The notes: generated from the sequence alone by a model not told the origin. Numbered from the stretch's first letter, positions 36,234 to 47,060 are shown. The stretch: 64,000 bases of DNA from Pseudanabaena cinerea FACHB-1277 (GCF_014696345.1 NZ_JACJPY010000013.1:1-64000), one strand, 5' to 3'. Numbers and translations: made by a program.

Positions 36234-39200
36234 ATGACTAACATAATCACAAATGATCTTGGGCTATTGAGCGGCAAGATCTCTAGGACAGGTGCGATCG
36301 CCGCAGGTCAGCAAGTTCAATATAACTTTGAGATTGGGCGCAAAACGGGGATTGAGCATAGCGCGAGACTGACATTTAAGGATCTTAAAGGACTTGCCGA
36401 TCTCGATCTGATTCTGTATAGAGATGATGGTCAAGGAGGTGTGCAGATCAACCAAAGCACTACCGCCAAAGCGATCGAGCATATTCAATTGAATGAGCTA
36501 GAAGCGGGTAAATACTTTCTTTTAGTCACCAATAATAAGGGGGGAACCCATAATTTTGAACTAGCGATCGCCGCTCCTGATACTACCATTATTGCCGATA
36601 GTGCTGGCAATAGTTTTGACAACGCCACAGAGCTTAACCTAACTCAAACTCGCTTCAATGGTTCCATCGGTGTTGCCAATGAAACTGACTATTACAAGTT
36701 CAATCTAGCTAGTCAGGGTTTGGCTTCTCATTATCTCAATGTGCAGTACGATGGCTCTGTCGGTGCGGTAAACCTTGTTCTTTATGATGCCAATCAGCAG
36801 GCGATCAACATCACCAATCGCCTCACAACTGTAAAAGTGGCAGGCTCCGCCGATAAACTGGTGGGCAATGCCCAAATTAGCCTCGCAGGACTGGCATTGG
36901 GTGATTATTTTGTAACCGTCAACGGTGTAACCCCTGTCAACTACAAGCTCACCGTTGATGCGCCACTGCCCACCGCCGATGCTTGGACAGTGATGACCTA
37001 TATCACCGCCGATGACTTAGAGAAGTTTGCCCCCATCAACATCGAACAAATGGAAGTGGTGCTAGACAACTCCCCCAACTCAGTCAACTTCTCTGTGCTT
37101 TGGGATCAAAGTAGCGCTGAGAAAAACGCTAAGGGCGAACCCGCCACCCGTTATCCCACCCCAGGGTTTGATGCTTGGGGAAGCACAGGCGAAGCAATGC
37201 TCAGGGCTGGCAAACGGGATAATAAATATTTCTTGAGTACCACCGATGCCGCGCCGCAAAATGCACCACGTATTGTTTCCCCATTCACCCTCAAACCCGA
37301 ACAGAATGCAGGGGATATCAATAATTTAATCAACTTTGTCAAATCTAGCACTGCCAATGCCCCCGCTCAAAAATATGCCCTCGTGATGTGGAATCATGGC
37401 GGCGGTGTGGGTGGACTTAATTTTGACAATTCCGACAATCATCCCAAAGATGAGAATGATCCTAGTAAGAATTCTTTAACCACTGGCAAGATGGTACAGT
37501 CGCTAGAGAAGTTGAAAAACGATGGTATCAACCTTAGTTTGTTGGCTTTTGATGAATGCCACATGGGATCTGCCGAAGTCTTTTATGAGCTGCGTAGCTA
37601 TGCTCCTGTTTTAGTTGGCTCCGAAGAAGTGATCTCTGGTCCTGGTTATGACTATAGCCAAGCCTTTCAAGTGTTAAATACCAATCCTGCTAACGTTGAT
37701 AGCGCCACCTTAGCCCAATCGATTATCACTGCCTTTGAAAACGTCTATGGCAGACAAAGTGCTAACACCCTCACTGCGGTCACGACTAACAAACTGCCCG
37801 ATTTGATTGTAGCAATCAAGCAATTTACAACGGCAGCAGAGTCGGCAACTGCTCAAGAATGGACTTTGATTGGTGATGCGCGGAATAGGGCGCGGCAATT
37901 TACCAAAGGAGAAGACCGCGATCTGGGCAAGTTTATGGCGGGTATTCAAGCTGAGGGGGCAATTAGTCAGGCGATCCGCGATGCTGCCGCCAATGTGATT
38001 GCCAAGTTGCAAGCGGCGGTGATTGCTCAGACCCCATCTTCGCGCCCGACTACGACGGGCTTAACGATCTTTCTGCCCAATAGCCAAACTGACTATGACA
38101 ATAGCAAAGATAATTACCTTGCTAATCATAGTAATTTTGTTAGGGATACTGGATGGGGACAGTTTATTGAGACGTTATTAAGCCGTGTTACTACCAATGC
38201 GACAAACACAGGTGCAGCAACGGGGGCAAGTCGGAGCCGGACCAGTTTTAATGCCGCCAATTTTCAAGCGCCCTTCACTCCTCTTGATCCCCTGACTGAG
38301 GATAGTTTATATAACCTGCGGGGCGGGGGCTTTGCTGTCTTGGCAGCCGATCGCTTTTATGATGCGATCGCCTTTGAGGAGAACGATGAGCCAGATGCCT
38401 ACACCTTCGCGATCGGCGCAACAGGCACAGCCGAAGACATCATCGAATTAATTTCTAGCTCCAGCACTGCCAATATTACATTGCGATTGGTTGATGCCAA
38501 CGATCAGCCAGTACGGGAACTATTAAGTCAAGCTAATAGCAACCCCAAACTCAGCTTGCAAGGACTCGCCGCAGGTAAATACACTCTCGAAGTTACGGCT
38601 GAACAAGATATTTCTAATTATAGTATCTATCTCAAAGCACCTGGGTTCACCCCTAGCCAACGCGCTTTCTTTGGTAATAGTGTATTTGAATTTAATGGTT
38701 CTCTCAAAAAAGCGGCAAAGATTGAGGAAGGTACATTCTATGCGGGTAACTATCTAGTTGCCCCCACGGATGAGTTCTACAGCGAACAGGATTGGTACAA
38801 TTTCCAACTACCTCGCAGTGCAGATCCCGATGATGATCCCCTCAATCCTTCCCAAGGTAAACTGACAATCTATCTAGCACAAGCCAATCGCACTGCCAAA
38901 GTGGAACTATACGATGTGGTGGGCAACCTTTTGGCAAGCAACCAAGGCAAGGGCAGAATTTCGGTCGCTTTTGCGAATAATGACGGTGTGGATTATTATT
39001 TCAAGGTTTCTCGCTTAGCAGGAGATACTGCACCCTTGGGATATAGCTTTATTGCTTCCTCCTTTGATGAATCGGTGGCAGGGCTATCCCTCAGCAATGC
39101 GTCTAGTGGCGGTAAGAGTATTTTGGAATTTGGCGATAATCCTGAAGCGATCGCCCTATCAATTAGCCTGACTAATAAGCCATCCCAAGCATTTCCCACC

Positions 39201-40130
39201 ACCATTGATGAAATTGGTATTATCTTTGTGGATGATGCAGAAGGTACAGTCAATGGTATCAAGGCAGGACAGACGGGTTATGTGGAAGCTGCTTTAAAAA
39301 GAGGACGCACCGCTTTCTCGGTGTTGTCCGATGCCTTTGCTCCTAACCCTACCCGTTTAATTGATGGATTTGCAGAAAAATCACGATTCTTCTCCTTCTA
39401 TTTGATCAAAAATAGTACCCGTGATGCGGTGTTGAATAATCCTAGTGCTTTGCAAAATCAAGTTCTATTTGGGAAAGGCGCAAATGGTGTGGACACAGGT
39501 GCAATCAATGCCAGCAGCCTATTGGCAGGTAAACTAGCTGTAGATTTTCGTGATCCTAGTAATCCATCCGCCGCAGTTACTTCCATTTCCGTTGGCATCA
39601 GCGATGACTTTCGCCCCATCGGTGCAGACTTACAGGATAATCGCGAACTCATTGACTTGCGTTTTCTAACAGGTCAAACCGTAGCGATTAACTTCCCTGT
39701 TGTCGAAAGCTCCGCCGCTTTCAATAATACGGTGGGCTTCTATCGCCTCGAAAATCAAGATGGAGCCGTGCGCGACCCAATTACTGGCAATGTGATTAAT
39801 CCAGATCAATCTGGCTATGCCCTTGCTGCCATCCGCAATGGTCAGCAGTTTGGCGTTAGTCTTGGGCGCAATGACAGGGGCTTTAGCGGTAATCTTGCAG
39901 GGGGCTTTTTGTATGCTCCTTACATTATTGCCAATGGCACTGTGAATAGTGTGATCAGCACTGGTGCATCTGCCAGCAATGTATATTTCGCCTATCTAGG
40001 GGCAAATACAGGCAAGGCCGATCATGTTAGGCTATTGGGTGATAACACTTGGGGCTTTGAAGATTTACCAAATCTTGGTGATGCCGACTACAACGACATT
40101 GTGATCAAGGCTAGTTTAAGAGCGCTGTAA
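36234..40130 (+). CDS. Clostripain-like (C11) peptidase with PPC-like and C-terminal DUF4114-like domains
   Basis: WTVMTYITADDLE, ALVMWNHGGGVGG, LLAFDECHMGSAEV; C-term WGFEDLPNLGDADYNDIVI. Confidence 0.88.
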   Translation: MTNIITNDLGLLSGKISRTGAIAAGQQVQYNFEIGRKTGIEHSARLTFKDLKGLADLDLILYRDDGQGGVQINQSTTAKAIEHIQLNELEAGKYFLLVTNNKGGTHNFELAIAAPDTTIIADSAGNSFDNATELNLTQTRFNGSIGVANETDYYKFNLASQGLASHYLNVQYDGSVGAVNLVLYDANQQAINITNRLTTVKVAGSADKLVGNAQISLAGLALGDYFVTVNGVTPVNYKLTVDAPLPTADAWTVMTYITADDLEKFAPINIEQMEVVLDNSPNSVNFSVLWDQSSAEKNAKGEPATRYPTPGFDAWGSTGEAMLRAGKRDNKYFLSTTDAAPQNAPRIVSPFTLKPEQNAGDINNLINFVKSSTANAPAQKYALVMWNHGGGVGGLNFDNSDNHPKDENDPSKNSLTTGKMVQSLEKLKNDGINLSLLAFDECHMGSAEVFYELRSYAPVLVGSEEVISGPGYDYSQAFQVLNTNPANVDSATLAQSIITAFENVYGRQSANTLTAVTTNKLPDLIVAIKQFTTAAESATAQEWTLIGDARNRARQFTKGEDRDLGKFMAGIQAEGAISQAIRDAAANVIAKLQAAVIAQTPSSRPTTTGLTIFLPNSQTDYDNSKDNYLANHSNFVRDTGWGQFIETLLSRVTTNATNTGAATGASRSRTSFNAANFQAPFTPLDPLTEDSLYNLRGGGFAVLAADRFYDAIAFEENDEPDAYTFAIGATGTAEDIIELISSSSTANITLRLVDANDQPVRELLSQANSNPKLSLQGLAAGKYTLEVTAEQDISNYSIYLKAPGFTPSQRAFFGNSVFEFNGSLKKAAKIEEGTFYAGNYLVAPTDEFYSEQDWYNFQLPRSADPDDDPLNPSQGKLTIYLAQANRTAKVELYDVVGNLLASNQGKGRISVAFANNDGVDYYFKVSRLAGDTAPLGYSFIASSFDESVAGLSLSNASSGGKSILEFGDNPEAIALSISLTNKPSQAFPTTIDEIGIIFVDDAEGTVNGIKAGQTGYVEAALKRGRTAFSVLSDAFAPNPTRLIDGFAEKSRFFSFYLIKNSTRDAVLNNPSALQNQVLFGKGANGVDTGAINASSLLAGKLAVDFRDPSNPSAAVTSISVGISDDFRPIGADLQDNRELIDLRFLTGQTVAINFPVVESSAAFNNTVGFYRLENQDGAVRDPITGNVINPDQSGYALAAIRNGQQFGVSLGRNDRGFSGNLAGGFLYAPYIIANGTVNSVISTGASASNVYFAYLGANTGKADHVRLLGDNTWGFEDLPNLGDADYNDIVIKASLRAL

Positions 40131-40161
40131 CACTTCAGAATAAAACTTAATCCCGATTTCC

Positions 40162-40193
40162 AAAAACAAAATGGCATAGCCATTTTGTTTTTT
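40162..40193 (+). terminator. Rho-independent terminator
   Basis: AAAAACAAAATGGC-ata-GCCATTTTGTTTTTT. Confidence 0.85.
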
Positions 40194-40248
40194 GGTATAA
40201 ATGGCACAGCCATAGCTGTCATCACTAACTCACGGCAAATAGGAATTA

Positions 40249-41589
40249 ATGGGAACCCTACAACAAGCGATCGCGCTGATTACCTTTTCGAGCGTCATTT
40301 TTTTGCTGATTACGGAGTGGATACATTTCACGATCGCTGCATTCTTAGGTGCTTTGATCCTAATTGTGGCTAATGTAATGACCATGCCCGAAGCCCTGAG
40401 CTACATCGGCAAAAGTCATGGCACATTGGGGCTGTTTTTTGGTGTAATGGTGATGGTCAGAGCCTTTGAACCCACCAAGGTCTTTGAATACCTCGCCACG
40501 CAAATGGTGATTATGGCTAAGGGTAGAGGCGATCGCTTACTGTTGGGGCTAGTTGCCCTAACTACACCCATCTGTGCAATTTTGCCTAATGCCACCACCG
40601 TCATGCTCTTGGCTCCCCTAATTCCGCCGATCGCTCAAGAAATTGGCGTAGACTTTATTCCATTGCTAATCCTGATTACCTTTGTTGCGAATAGTTCTGG
40701 ACTGCTCACCCTAGTTGGCGATCCTGTCACCTTTATCGTTGGTGATGCCATTAACATCAGCTTTATCGATTATTTATGGCAACTCAGCTTAGGTGGTGCA
40801 TTAGCAGTAGTGGCAATCATCGCTTGTTTACCATTTCTATTTCGCAAAATCTGGAACAAAAAATTAACCAACCTCGAACGCTTGCCACACCCCAAAATCA
40901 ATCATCCCCGTACCCTCATCGTTGGCACAATCATCACCGCCTTTGTCCTCACATTTTTTGTGATTGGTGACTCCTTACCAATTCCCGTATCCCCTGCCAC
41001 CGTAGCCCTTTTAGGTGCAGCCCTTGCTCTCATGCTATCCCATCATAGTCGCATTGATTCAGTCCAGCATATTCTACGAGATGTGGATTGGAGTACATTA
41101 ATCTTCTTTATGTGTTTCTTCGTGCTGATTGGTGGGTTAGAAAAAACTGGTGTAATCAGCAATATGTCTGGCATTCTCGCCCTAGTCTTGGGTAAAAATG
41201 TGGCTTTCGCCACAATTATCCTTGTTTTCTTTATCGGTCTCATTTCTAGCGTGGTTCCCAACATTCCCCTTGTGGTGGCGATGGTTCCATTACTCAAAGA
41301 ATATGTGGTGAATGTGGGACTAGCCGATCCCGCAATCATATCACCTGATTTTGCAGGGCAGTTACCTGCCAATGTATTGCCTCTCTTTTATGCAATGATG
41401 TATGGTGCGACCCTTGGTGGCAATGGTACTCTAGTGGGTGCTTCGGCAAATATTGTTGCCGCAGGTGTTGCCGAACAACATGGGCGGCGCATCTCTTTTC
41501 GATACTTCTTGCGTTACGGCATTCCTGTGATGCTAGTGCAGTTAGCGATCGCTGCTATATATATAACTTTGCGATTCCTGATTTGGTGA
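40249..41589 (+). CDS. ArsB/SLC13-type transporter
   Basis: Multiple TM helices; ALTTPICAILPNATTVMLLAPLIPPIA and ATLGGNGTLVGASANIVAAGVAEQHG. Confidence 0.9.
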   Translation: MGTLQQAIALITFSSVIFLLITEWIHFTIAAFLGALILIVANVMTMPEALSYIGKSHGTLGLFFGVMVMVRAFEPTKVFEYLATQMVIMAKGRGDRLLLGLVALTTPICAILPNATTVMLLAPLIPPIAQEIGVDFIPLLILITFVANSSGLLTLVGDPVTFIVGDAINISFIDYLWQLSLGGALAVVAIIACLPFLFRKIWNKKLTNLERLPHPKINHPRTLIVGTIITAFVLTFFVIGDSLPIPVSPATVALLGAALALMLSHHSRIDSVQHILRDVDWSTLIFFMCFFVLIGGLEKTGVISNMSGILALVLGKNVAFATIILVFFIGLISSVVPNIPLVVAMVPLLKEYVVNVGLADPAIISPDFAGQLPANVLPLFYAMMYGATLGGNGTLVGASANIVAAGVAEQHGRRISFRYFLRYGIPVMLVQLAIAAIYITLRFLIW

Positions 41590-41629
41590 ACTTTCTTGAC
41601 AAACAGGACTCTGCCCTGTTTGCAAAAGC

Positions 41630-42037
41630 TTAGTTCAATGGCTGAGAAATGTATTTTTCGAGACAGACTTTGAGCATTTTGACATCAAATAGAATCGGTA
41701 GGAAGTGAATGCTTTTAATTTCTTTGAAATAAAATAAAATTGGAAACCTAACCCAAAACACCTGCCAAGTTTGCCACTCTTGATAAGGAAAAGTACGGAA
41801 CTTTTCTTGGGATCGATATACCTCTAAAGCCTGTTGTGTAAATATTAAGCGAATAGTGCCAGCTTGATAAAAGAGGAACAAACCGAAAAGCGCGATCGCC
41901 CCAGCTACAAATGTTTGAACGAAAAAGATAGGCAATGATGCCAATATAAAAGCGATCGGAATTGCATAACTTGGATTTAATTCTGTAGTCTGTGATGCAA
42001 TATTTGGTTCGATTGGGGGATTAGAAGTATTAATCAT
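41630..42037 (-). CDS. DUF3119-like membrane protein
   Basis: Two TMs followed by IRLIFTQQALEVYRSQEKFRTFPYQEWQTWQVFW. Confidence 0.65.
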   Translation of the reverse strand: MINTSNPPIEPNIASQTTELNPSYAIPIAFILASLPIFFVQTFVAGAIALFGLFLFYQAGTIRLIFTQQALEVYRSQEKFRTFPYQEWQTWQVFWVRFPILFYFKEIKSIHFLPILFDVKMLKVCLEKYISQPLN

Positions 42038-42219
42038 GATTGGTATTATTTATTTCTATCTGCAGATATACATTTAATTGTAAACCCTGCGGTTTTTTGA
42101 TGAAATGTTAGTATAAATGTGGTTAAGTTAATCATAGTTCTAATTTAGATATATCTTAAATTTAGACAACTAGTTAGCATATCCACAACTCAATCCTTAC
42201 ACAAGCTCAGGGAACGTCT

Positions 42220-42474
42220 ATGAACCTATCCTCCACAGCAAATAACACCAATGATCCCCAAGTTTGGAGCAACCTCAAACAGGCGATCGCCACTAGCTCT
42301 GGGTTTGACAAGTGGCAACATTCTCGTGAAGTTGCCCCCAAGTTAGGTCCTAAAGCTAATGACCACAATGATCTCAAGCTTGAGTCTTGCAATCTGCCGC
42401 CTGCTCAAGAAAGCAAACTAGATGATCTTGTGCGGAGCTACTTGCGTGAGACACTAGAGACGCTAGCTTATTAA
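42220..42474 (+). CDS. Hypothetical protein
   Basis: 84 aa ORF preceding the HEAT-repeat gene on the same strand. Confidence 0.55.
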   Translation: MNLSSTANNTNDPQVWSNLKQAIATSSGFDKWQHSREVAPKLGPKANDHNDLKLESCNLPPAQESKLDDLVRSYLRETLETLAY

Positions 42475-42490
42475 AACAAGAGATTTTACT

Positions 42491-43150
42491 GTGAGTGAAA
42501 CGTTTTCTACCTTGAGAGAGCAACTAGCGACCGCAGAAACTGGTCTACGGATGAAAGCCGTTCATGCTAGTCGCTCTCTTGAACTAACTCAAAGATTTGA
42601 ATTAATGGCGATCGCCTCAATTGACCCCTATGCCCGCATCCGTTACGATGCCATCAGTCAACTAGGGACGATCGGCAATGTCGATTTAGAGACATCCCTT
42701 GAAATATTATCTAAATGTTTATTTACCGATCCTGAACTGGATGTTAGAGCCGCCGCCGCCGCGTCCTTAGGTTCTCTTCACCTCACCCAAGCCTTTGATC
42801 AACTTAAAACCGCCTATCAATCCACTAACGACTGGATGTTTCAGTTTAGTATCATTGCGGCAATCGGCGAGCTAGGCGCTCCTGAAGGATTTGAATTCCT
42901 GATTGAAGCATTGCAAAGCTCTAATGAACTCGTCAAAATTGCGGCGATCGGCTCCCTTGGCGATCTCGGCAACCCTGCTGCCGTTGATTTACTCATCCCC
43001 CTAGCCGCCGATCCTGATTGGCAAATCAGACATCGTGTTGCCCAATCTCTAGCTCAACTAGGCGGCGATGCCGTAAAAGCCACCCTTGAGCAGTTAGCCA
43101 ACGATCCAATGCCCCAAGTTGCCGAAGCCACGCGATCGCTGCTTAGTTAA
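42491..43150 (+). CDS. HEAT-repeat protein, phycobilisome lyase/NblB-like
   Basis: Repeated PYARIRYDAISQLGTIG / ELDVRAAAAASLGSL / DWQIRHRVAQSLAQLGG motifs; ~220 aa. Confidence 0.8.
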   Translation: MSETFSTLREQLATAETGLRMKAVHASRSLELTQRFELMAIASIDPYARIRYDAISQLGTIGNVDLETSLEILSKCLFTDPELDVRAAAAASLGSLHLTQAFDQLKTAYQSTNDWMFQFSIIAAIGELGAPEGFEFLIEALQSSNELVKIAAIGSLGDLGNPAAVDLLIPLAADPDWQIRHRVAQSLAQLGGDAVKATLEQLANDPMPQVAEATRSLLS

Positions 43151-43165
43151 GCCTGACTAAATTCC

Positions 43166-44062
43166 ATGAGCAGCTATGACAACACCTGTAAGTTCTTAGC
43201 CGAAACATTTCCCGCAGATTTTGCCAGTTGGCTACTTGGCAAACCTATAGCCCTAACCAAACTCGAACCATCGGAGCTATCAGCCGAGCCAATTAGGGCA
43301 GATTCAGTCATATTTCTAGAATCATCCGAAGTCGTTTTACATCTGGAATTTCAGACGAGAACCGATGAAACGATGGCATATAGGATGGCAAATTATTGGC
43401 TAAGACTTTATGGTAAATATCCCGATCGCGAAATTCACCAAACCGTAATTTATTTAAAACCAACCCACTCACCTTTAGTTTATGAAGCAAAGTTCAGTTC
43501 GCAGAAATTAAATCATGAATTTAATGTAATTAGGCTGTGGGAGCAACCCACTGAAGTTTTTCAAGCATATTTAGGTTTGTTGCCTTTATCAGTTTTGAGT
43601 AAATCGAGCGATCGCGTAGAAACACTGAGGCAGACAGCCAAGCTAATTGACAATATTGAGGATGGACAAGTAAAAAATAATGTCAGTGCAGCAACCGCGA
43701 TTATTTCTGGGTTAGCATTAGATAAGCTGGTAATTCAACAATTATTGAAAAGTAATATCATGAGAGAATCAGTAATTTATCAAGATATTTTGGCTGAGGG
43801 CAAGGCTAAGGGTATTGCTGAGGGCAAGGCTAAGGGTATTGCTGAGGGCAAGGCTAAGGGTATTGCTGAGGGCAAGGCTAGGGGTATTGCTGAAGAAAAG
43901 AATCAGATTGCGATGAATATGTTGCGATCGCATCTGAATATTGATCTCATTGCTCAGATTACGGGGTTAAGCGTTAGGCAAATTGAGAAATTGCAAAAAG
44001 CTGTAGCCGCTCCTGCTAAAAATACTAAAACCTCTACGCCTAAGCGATCGCACAATCAGTAG
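43166..44062 (+). CDS. Rpn/PD-(D/E)XK nuclease-transposase family protein
   Basis: RADSVIFLESSEVVLHLEFQTRTDETMAYRMANYWLRLY; C-terminal AEGKAKGI repeats. Confidence 0.88.
   Translation: MSSYDNTCKFLAETFPADFASWLLGKPIALTKLEPSELSAEPIRADSVIFLESSEVVLHLEFQTRTDETMAYRMANYWLRLYGKYPDREIHQTVIYLKPTHSPLVYEAKFSSQKLNHEFNVIRLWEQPTEVFQAYLGLLPLSVLSKSSDRVETLRQTAKLIDNIEDGQVKNNVSAATAIISGLALDKLVIQQLLKSNIMRESVIYQDILAEGKAKGIAEGKAKGIAEGKAKGIAEGKARGIAEEKNQIAMNMLRSHLNIDLIAQITGLSVRQIEKLQKAVAAPAKNTKTSTPKRSHNQ
43793..43888. repeat. 24-bp tandem repeat in the Rpn-family gene, four copies
   Basis: GCTGAGGGCAAGGCTAAGGGTATT repeated, encoding AEGKAKGI. Confidence 0.95.
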
Positions 44063-44084
44063 TAATTTAGCGCTCAAAATATGC

Positions 44085-44510
44085 TCAGACTAAATTAACC
44101 GTGCTTTCTAAAACATCTTTGATCGAGTAAGGGCAATCAGCAGGAAATTCTAAGTCTGTTTCTTTCTGAGCATTTAATCGAGCTAACACATAAGTTTCGG
44201 CTAACCACTCATCGGTTAGATACCGCTTTAAGCTGGGGCTGTCTTTCAAATAGCGCGTTATATGAAGACGTTCGCGTTGAATAGTTATTTGCCAACTTCT
44301 CGATCTAAGGTGTGCTTGATAATCCCACTTGAGTAAATGATGCAAAATCAATCGCATACTACTCAATAAGCGATCGCGCTCTCGCTTAGACAAATCGCGT
44401 ACCTCTTCTACTAAATTTTCGATATCTAACTCTGCGAAACGACCTTCTGATAACAGATCAGCCATTTGTTCAGCCCAGAGTCCATAATCCTGTTCGTATA
44501 GTATAGTCAT
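44085..44510 (-). CDS. DUF29 family protein
   Basis: LYEQDYGLWAEQMADLLSEGRFAELDIENLVEEVRDLSKRERDRL; ORF track starts at 44528. Confidence 0.93.
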   Translation of the reverse strand: MTILYEQDYGLWAEQMADLLSEGRFAELDIENLVEEVRDLSKRERDRLLSSMRLILHHLLKWDYQAHLRSRSWQITIQRERLHITRYLKDSPSLKRYLTDEWLAETYVLARLNAQKETDLEFPADCPYSIKDVLESTVNLV

Positions 44511-44596
44511 CGCTAAACCTCTAACCAAGGCTAATCGCTTTTACTATAGCAATCCTAACTGATTTGTGTTTTCACAAATTCAATTTCCAAAATTCA

Positions 44597-44628
44597 ATAA
44601 AAAAGAGAGGCTAGTTTTAGCCTCTCTA
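44597..44628 (-). terminator. Terminator of porin gene
   Basis: AGAGAGGCTA...TAGCCTCTCT followed by T-run on minus strand. Confidence 0.85.
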
Positions 44629-44684
44629 AGTTTGTCTAGTTTATAAAGATTGCGATTACTGGCTAACCAGTAACTTTGCTCAAT

Positions 44685-46328
44685 TTAGAAGGAGAAAGTG
44701 GTACGAATTACACCAACAGTTGCAGTGCCATTAGCGCTACTGCTGTTTTGATTGAATACAAAGAATACACCAGGAGTAATGGTGATATTCCGAGAAACAC
44801 GGAAGCGATAGAGAGCTTCGAGGTGATAAGGAGTAGAAGTACCTGCTACAGCTCCATTGCTGGCGCTACTACGGAACAAAGGCTGCCCAAACAGTACAGC
44901 AGCCAAATCGCCTTCACTGAACAAGTCCTTAGCAGACAATGCTGCCAGCCAACTGGTAAAGGTTGTAGAGCCAGTAGCTGCACCAGCAGCACTGATACCG
45001 TCAGCAAATGTCCAAGCACCCCAAGTGTTAAATGTCAGCTTCTTGGTGATATCCCAAACTAGGCTACCTGCAACAGTATTAGACTTGATACCAGCAGTAG
45101 CAGCAGTACTGATGGAGTCTTGATTCAAACCAGCAGCAAGACTATTAGATGCGGTGTAAGCATTAGCATAACCAATACCAAGCGTTAGTACATCAGAAGG
45201 CTTATAAACCAATTGAGCAGCAATCTTGGTATCTCCACCAAATAAACCTCCACCAGATGTGACGTTAGGAGCTGTACCAGCAGGATTTTCTGGTGAAGCT
45301 GCATTGGATGCACTGTAGACTAATTCTAAATTAGCTTGATTGTTAAACTTAAAGTTTAAACCAGCTACAGCTAGACCTGTTGTACGACCACTAGAGGCAA
45401 TACGAATCAAAGGATTGAAACGACCGAAGCGAGAGATTGTACCTTGGCTATCACTTTCGAGTGGGTTTAAAGGGCTGATGACATCTTCAGGAGCGCCGAT
45501 TGGTGCAATGTAAGCAGTGATGCTTTCACCAATGGGGAAGCGGTAGAACAAACGGTTAATTTCAAAAGTATTGTTAGGAGTGCCGCTTTCAAATGACAAA
45601 CGGTTACCATTCCAATTTGGACCACCGCTTAAAGCTGTAGCAAGATTTGGTGTGTTGCTGGCTTGTAAGCGAGTTCTCAACAAATCCTTGCCAGTAAAGC
45701 TGGTATCTAGATTCAGACGAGCGCGGTAGCTAAAGATTGTGTTGGTTCTGTCGGCGGGAGCGCCAACGCCATCAGAAGCAGCAGCTAGACCCATTACAGC
45801 TTCGCCGCGTAGCTTGGTGGTGGTGGAGAATTGTTGAGCTTCGAGCTTAGCGGTCTTAGCATCGAGGGCATCAACGCGACCACGAAGGGTGGCGAGTTCA
45901 GCAGCGAACTCTTCTTGAAGCTTTTGCAAGGTGGCGAGGTCTTCTTTGGATACCTTGTCAGCCAAACCTGCGGAGATGATTTCGTTGATCTTGTCTAAGC
46001 AAGCATTCAAACCAGCAGCAAATTCATAACGGCTGGTGGCTTGGTTGCCACGGAAGGTGCGATCGGGGTAACCAGCGATGCAACCGTAACGCTCTACAAG
46101 GGATTGCAATGCGGTGAATGCCCAATCGGTAGGACGGACATCGCTGAGTTGAGATACAGAGGTGACGTTTTGAGCAACGGCGCTAGGACGAACTAGGCTA
46201 TCAGTGCTTACGGAGCGGATAACTGCGGAGTCTTGAGAAGCTTGAGCGTTAGCAGCACCACTGATCAGAGCAGAGGCGGCAACAGCAGCAGAAATAACTA
46301 CGCTGTACTTTTTCTTAGAAGTAGACAT
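44685..46328 (-). CDS. Cyanobacterial iron-uptake porin (SLH + OprB-like)
   Basis: VSQLSDVRPTDWAFTALQSLVERYGCIAGYPDRTFRGNQATSRYEFAAGLNACLD; C-terminal IRTTFSF. Confidence 0.95.
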   Translation of the reverse strand: MSTSKKKYSVVISAAVAASALISGAANAQASQDSAVIRSVSTDSLVRPSAVAQNVTSVSQLSDVRPTDWAFTALQSLVERYGCIAGYPDRTFRGNQATSRYEFAAGLNACLDKINEIISAGLADKVSKEDLATLQKLQEEFAAELATLRGRVDALDAKTAKLEAQQFSTTTKLRGEAVMGLAAASDGVGAPADRTNTIFSYRARLNLDTSFTGKDLLRTRLQASNTPNLATALSGGPNWNGNRLSFESGTPNNTFEINRLFYRFPIGESITAYIAPIGAPEDVISPLNPLESDSQGTISRFGRFNPLIRIASSGRTTGLAVAGLNFKFNNQANLELVYSASNAASPENPAGTAPNVTSGGGLFGGDTKIAAQLVYKPSDVLTLGIGYANAYTASNSLAAGLNQDSISTAATAGIKSNTVAGSLVWDITKKLTFNTWGAWTFADGISAAGAATGSTTFTSWLAALSAKDLFSEGDLAAVLFGQPLFRSSASNGAVAGTSTPYHLEALYRFRVSRNITITPGVFFVFNQNSSSANGTATVGVIRTTFSF

Positions 46329-47060
46329 TTAACTTAATATTCCTCACAATGCAATTAGCATACATCTAGATTAATCATCTAGCCTAATGAATTGTATCAG
46401 AGATAGCAGTATAAAGTTAAGTGTTGTGGAACACATTTATAGATTACATTTAGCTCAGTTGGCTGGGCATAGAAAATGCGACTAGACATTAACGCCCTAG
46501 GTTTAACGTGGGCGAGCTAGATTTTGGATTATTTGCCCTAGCAATTTAGGTTAAGCGGCAGCAATTAGGCTAAAATAACCTTAGTTAGGGGAACATTGTG
46601 TGAACTGACTTCTGCAAATTAGTAAGCTGCTCAACCCGCACAAGCACTCCTGCACCTCAAAAACAGAGCATTAATCAAAAGAGGGTATTATTCAGCGTGT
46701 TGATAGCGCGTTGACCCAATAAACGAAAACACAAGCAAAAACATAAGCAAAAACATAAGCAAAAACACAGATGTGAAAGCAAATTTTATAGGTGGGTTTG
46801 TTAAGGTATCCGTAGCCATCAAAAGTCTTAAGTTTGATGATCGGCAATATGGCTTACGCCCCGATATTGCTTCTACTTGTAATTGAGTTTGTGTTTAGTT
46901 TATCCCTCCAAATTGTAAACTGTTGTGCTGTTGAGTCTTGCTTATTGAGTTTTGCAATGTTTTCCTTTCCCTGCCATATTTTCTGCCGTAATTATTTTTA
47001 TGTGTAGATTGTGTGGGAATTTTACTTGCTCACCTTAGCCAATCGTTTTACCTTCGCCTC

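Noticed and set aside
41599-41623. Hairpin CAAACAGG/CCTGTTTG after the transporter gene
   Set aside because: Short stem and no clear T-run, so not listed as a terminator
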